NCBI GenBank assembly: GCA_002500765.1
Contig: DLSX01000017.1
Span: 1-7,793 of the forward strand
Direction of reading: 5' to 3'
Length of the DNA: 7,793 nt
DNA from: Neorhizobium sp. UBA7851
GTDB lineage: Bacteria; Pseudomonadota; Alphaproteobacteria; Rhizobiales; Rhizobiaceae
Shown: piece after piece, positions 5,710 through 7,793 of the stretch
How the letters are laid out: every line of letters starts with the position of its first letter
Position numbering within the stretch: the stretch's first letter is position 1
Position numbers and translations under genes: made by a program
The notes under the pieces: generated by a model
What the model was told of the DNA's origin: nothing
The model's input: only the letters and a program-made list of their open reading frames with translations
The model's database searches: none

Positions 5710-6882
5710 ATGACAGAACAGACCGATTTCGACAGCGAAGACACCTATCCGGATGATTTCGACATCGCCCCCGTCCGGCTGACCGTCGATCTCGGCGCAC
5801 TTGTCGACAACTGGAAGGAGATGGCGCGCCGCTCCGGAACGGCCACGACCGCTGCCATCGTCAAGGCGGATGCCTATGGCCTCGGGCTCGAGGATTGCGG
5901 CACGGCGCTCTACGAGGCGGGCGCGCGCGATTTTTTCGTCGCCGTAGTGCAGGAAGGCGTGACCTTGCGCACCTATGCGCCTGATGCGCGCATCTACGTG
6001 CTTTCCGGCATCTGGCCGGGCCAGGAACGGCTGTTTTATAAAAACGACCTCGTTCCCGTCATCATTTCCGAAGAACAGCTGGCCTTCTGGATGTCGGTGA
6101 CGGCAGAGCATGGCGACCATCCTTGCGCGCTGCATGTCGATACCGGTTTCAACCGGCTTGGCCTGCCGCTGGAAGAGGCAATCGCCTTCGCCGAGGATGT
6201 CTCGCGTCCGGCCAGTTTCTCGCCGGTTCTCGTCATGTCGCATCTCCATAGCGGCGATTCGCCGGCCTCGCCGCTCAACAGGGCGCAGCTTGAATCTTTC
6301 CAACGGGTTGCGGCTGCTTTCGAAGGCGTTCCGGCAAGTCTTTCCGCCTCTGCCGGCATCTTCCTCGGTCCGGAATATCATTTCGACCTCACCCGCCCCG
6401 GCATTGCCGCCTATGGCGGTGAGGCGGTCAACGGCATGAAGGGGTTGAAGCCGGTCGCCAAGGCGGAAGCCCGCATCCTGCAGATCCGCGAGGCGCCTTC
6501 CGGCTCGACGGTCAGCTACGGCGCAACCCACCAGCTGTCACGCAACAGCCGGCTTGCCATCGTTTCGGCCGGTTACGCCGACGGCTATATCCGCTCGCTA
6601 TCCGGTTCCGGCGTGCCGATCCGGGCGGGCGGTGCGCCCGGCGCCTTCGGCTTCATCGCCAATACTCGCGTGCCCGTCATCGGCCGCGTGACCATGGACC
6701 TCACCATTTTCGACGTCACCGACGTGCCGGAAGGCGCAATCCGCGCAGGCGACTATATCGAGCTTTTCGGCCCGAACATCGCGCTTGACGACGTGGCGCG
6801 GGCGGGCGGCACGATCGGTTACGAAATGCTGACCAGCATCGGCCTTCGCCACGAGCGGCGTTATCTCTACCCGGACGACTGA
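5710..6882 (+). CDS. alr: Alanine racemase (PLP-dependent)
   Basis: A 390-residue type-III-fold PLP enzyme that interconverts L- and D-alanine in the cytoplasm to supply D-Ala for peptidoglycan. The PLP lysine is K52 in AIVKADAYG. The barrel carries VDTGFNRLG (144-151), with R149 at the place of the PLP-contacting Arg, then SHLHSGD and RPGIAAYG. The C-terminal domain holds the catalytic tyrosine Y270 in TVSYGAT and SAGYADGY (289-293). H142 (LHVDTG) stands where the well-studied enzymes have the carbamylated Lys (LKVDTG). Other catalytic residues are present, so it is probably active. The first 20 residues are acidic and precede the conserved start. The ATG at 5710 has only a weak Shine-Dalgarno sequence. 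It is transcribed away from the ClbS-family gene, and parDE follows by 84 bases. Confidence 0.96.
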   Translation: MTEQTDFDSEDTYPDDFDIAPVRLTVDLGALVDNWKEMARRSGTATTAAIVKADAYGLGLEDCGTALYEAGARDFFVAVVQEGVTLRTYAPDARIYVLSGIWPGQERLFYKNDLVPVIISEEQLAFWMSVTAEHGDHPCALHVDTGFNRLGLPLEEAIAFAEDVSRPASFSPVLVMSHLHSGDSPASPLNRAQLESFQRVAAAFEGVPASLSASAGIFLGPEYHFDLTRPGIAAYGGEAVNGMKGLKPVAKAEARILQIREAPSGSTVSYGATHQLSRNSRLAIVSAGYADGYIRSLSGSGVPIRAGGAPGAFGFIANTRVPVIGRVTMDLTIFDVTDVPEGAIRAGDYIELFGPNIALDDVARAGGTIGYEMLTSIGLRHERRYLYPDD

Positions 6883-6891
6883 TCGTCCGGG
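6870..6891 (+). terminator. Hairpin carrying the alr stop codon in its loop
   Basis: A perfect 9-bp GC-rich stem (6870-6878 with 6883-6891) closes a 4-base loop, CTGA, that contains the alr stop codon TGA (6880-6882). No T run follows, so it is not a classic intrinsic terminator. It could stabilise the alr mRNA end or weaken read-through into parDE. Confidence 0.5.
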
Positions 6892-6910
6892 CGATCTCCG
6901 CCTGCCAAAC

Positions 6911-6947
6911 CTTCCCTCTTGGAAGCCGGAAAACTCCGTGCTAAAAG
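6911..6947 (+). promoter_or_regulatory. Candidate parDE promoter with inverted repeat
   Basis: TTGGAA (6919-6924) and TAAAAG (6942-6947), separated by 17 bases, are each 4/6 matches to the housekeeping -35 and -10 hexamers, and lie just ahead of the parD ribosome binding site. A perfect inverted repeat, CTTCC (6911-6915) with GGAAG (6921-6925), overlaps the -35. ParD proteins usually repress their own promoter through such repeats. The assignment is inferred, since the matches are short. Confidence 0.3.
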
Positions 6948-6966
6948 AGAACAAAAGGAGATCGAA

Positions 6967-7281
6967 ATGACCGAGATCCATCTCAGTGACCAAGATCAGG
7001 CCTTTATCGATGAACAGGTAAAGGACGGGCGCTACAAGAGCGCAGACGACGTCATCGCTGCCGGCCTGCGTTTGCTTGGCAGCGAAGAAGGTGAGCTTCA
7101 GGAATTACGCCATCTTATCCAGCAGGGCATCGACGATATCGATGCCGGCCGAGGCCTGACGTTCAATAACGCGGATGAAATGACAGCGCATATCTTGCGG
7201 ATGGCAGAGGGCCGAAAGAATGCGCCCACGTCAGCTGAGAATGTCGTTAGAGGCCCTGAACGATCTTCTCGGCATGTATGA
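6967..7281 (+). CDS. parD: Antitoxin of type II toxin-antitoxin system, ParD family
   Basis: A 104-residue acidic protein with a ribbon-helix-helix N-terminus. The strand TEIHLS (2-7) is followed by helix QAFIDEQVKDG (11-21) and the family-typical GRYKSADDVIAAGLRLL (21-37). The C-terminal half (38-82) is the flexible, acidic part that usually wraps and inactivates the toxin. The ATG at 6967 has a strong AAGGAG (6955-6960), 6 bases upstream; an in-frame TTG at 6919 has no such support. The last 20 residues (85-104) overlap parE in another frame. Family members are often about 80-90 residues, so this tail may not be needed for function. Expected roles are neutralising ParE and repressing its own operon. 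Confidence 0.88.
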   Translation: MTEIHLSDQDQAFIDEQVKDGRYKSADDVIAAGLRLLGSEEGELQELRHLIQQGIDDIDAGRGLTFNNADEMTAHILRMAEGRKNAPTSAENVVRGPERSSRHV

Positions 7282-7543
7282 TTATATCGCCAGCTTCGAC
7301 CGGCTTGCCGCCAAGCGTTTCCTCGATGACATAAACGGCAAGATCGAATGGATGGCGGCATATGGAGTTACCGGAAGTCCGCGTGACTTCATTCCCGGCG
7401 TGAGAGCCTTTCCTTATCGAAAACGGTGCATCTACTTCTTCATCAACGATGACGAACTGACTGTGCTGCGCGTCCTGCATGGGCGGCAGAAAATCAAACC
7501 TGAAGACTTCCTTCCTTTTTACAAGACAAAAGAAAAAGACTGA
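7220..7543 (+). CDS. parE: Toxin of type II toxin-antitoxin system, RelE/ParE family
   Basis: A 107-residue basic protein of the RelE/ParE fold. The first strand (QLRMS) leads into EALNDLLGMYDYIA (helix 1), then FLDDINGKIEWMA (helix 2), GSPRDFIPGVRAFPYRKRCIYFFINDDELTVLRVLHGRQ (sheet and C-terminal motif). The G-RAFPY, IYFFI and VLRVLHGRQ segments are typical of ParE toxins. Characterised ParE proteins block DNA gyrase, though targets vary. The ATG at 7220 has AGAGGG (7206-7211), 8 bases upstream. A later ATG at 7241 would remove the first strand and is less likely. The start lies 62 bases inside parD in a different frame, so translation is probably coupled. The Lys-rich tail (YKTKEKD) extends past the usual HGR end. 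radA starts 9 bases downstream. Confidence 0.88.
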   Translation: MRPRQLRMSLEALNDLLGMYDYIASFDRLAAKRFLDDINGKIEWMAAYGVTGSPRDFIPGVRAFPYRKRCIYFFINDDELTVLRVLHGRQKIKPEDFLPFYKTKEKD

Positions 7544-7552
7544 CCCTTCCTC

Positions 7553-7793
7553 ATGGCAAAAACCAAAACCCAATTCGTGTGCCAGAACTGCGGCACGGTG
7601 CATAATCGCTGGGCCGGCAAATGCGATGGCTGTGGCGAGTGGAACACGATCGTCGAGGAAGACCCGATGGGCGGCATCGGCGGCGGCCCCGGCAAGATGC
7701 CGAAGAAAGGCCGCGCCGTGGCGCTGACGACGCTGTCGGGTGAAACCGAAGAGGCGCCGCGCATCTTCACCGGGATATCGGAACTCGACCGCG
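7553..7793 (+). CDS. radA: DNA repair protein RadA, N-terminal part (partial)
   Basis: The first 80 codons of RadA (Sms), a RecA-like ATPase that promotes branch migration in recombinational repair. The diagnostic N-terminal C4 zinc motif is present: C10-x2-C13 and C24-x2-C27, within FVCQNCG and KCDGCGEW. A Gly-rich linker (40-47) follows, then FTGISELDR, which leads into the Walker A region lying beyond the window edge. The ATG at 7553 follows the parE stop by 9 bases, with no clear Shine-Dalgarno sequence, so translation may be coupled to parE or depend on weak initiation. The usual rhizobial neighbour upstream is alr, so parDE separates the two here. Confidence 0.96.
   Translation, partial: MAKTKTQFVCQNCGTVHNRWAGKCDGCGEWNTIVEEDPMGGIGGGPGKMPKKGRAVALTTLSGETEEAPRIFTGISELDR

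Noticed and set aside
5680..6531. 283-codon reverse-strand open frame opposite alr
   Set aside because: Same pattern: an antisense frame in GC-rich DNA overlapping a gene with intact catalytic motifs.
7241..7543. Later ATG as the parE start, shortening the overlap with parD
   Set aside because: It would remove the first beta-strand of the ParE fold, and the ATG at 7220 has a better placed ribosome binding site.

Overview
The window is typical of the chromosome of a Rhizobiaceae alphaproteobacterium (Rhizobium/Agrobacterium/Neorhizobium type). The evidence is the GC-rich coding sequence, the gene order rpsF-rpsR-DUF2232 membrane protein-rplI-dnaB followed by alr and radA, the acidic C-terminal extension on ribosomal protein L9, the R/G/D/P-rich tail on S6, and the insertion in the helicase domain of DnaB. 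The genus is inferred from protein character and gene order, not from a database search.

Left part (1-2175): a ribosomal-protein operon. It holds the 3' end of rpsF, complete rpsR, a hairpin after rpsR that may act as an attenuator, a polytopic DUF2232 membrane protein, and rplI closed by a strong rho-independent terminator. A 285-base intergenic region with two adjacent near-consensus DnaA boxes then leads into dnaB (2401-3903), the replicative helicase.

Middle part (3904-5709): a reverse-strand accessory block between dnaB and alr. From right to left in its direction of transcription it holds a ClbS/DfsB-family four-helix-bundle protein, a cobalamin riboswitch with all its conserved core elements, and a solitary CbiM-like metal permease under that riboswitch. 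A hairpin sits between the convergent dnaB and cbiM-like genes.

Right part (5710-7793): alr (alanine racemase, peptidoglycan D-alanine supply), then a ParD/ParE toxin-antitoxin pair whose genes overlap by 62 bases, then the first 80 codons of radA, which starts 9 bases after parE. In related genomes as I recall them, dnaB, alr and radA lie close together. The riboswitch-permease-ClbS block and the parDE pair therefore look like two separate accessory insertions into a conserved core.

I do not see a clearly new biological system. The points most worth checking are the paired DnaA boxes ahead of dnaB, the orphan riboswitch-controlled permease, the long parD/parE overlap with tight coupling to radA, and a His in alanine racemase at the position usually held by a carbamylated Lys. 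No tRNA, rRNA, CRISPR array, IS element or attachment site was found.
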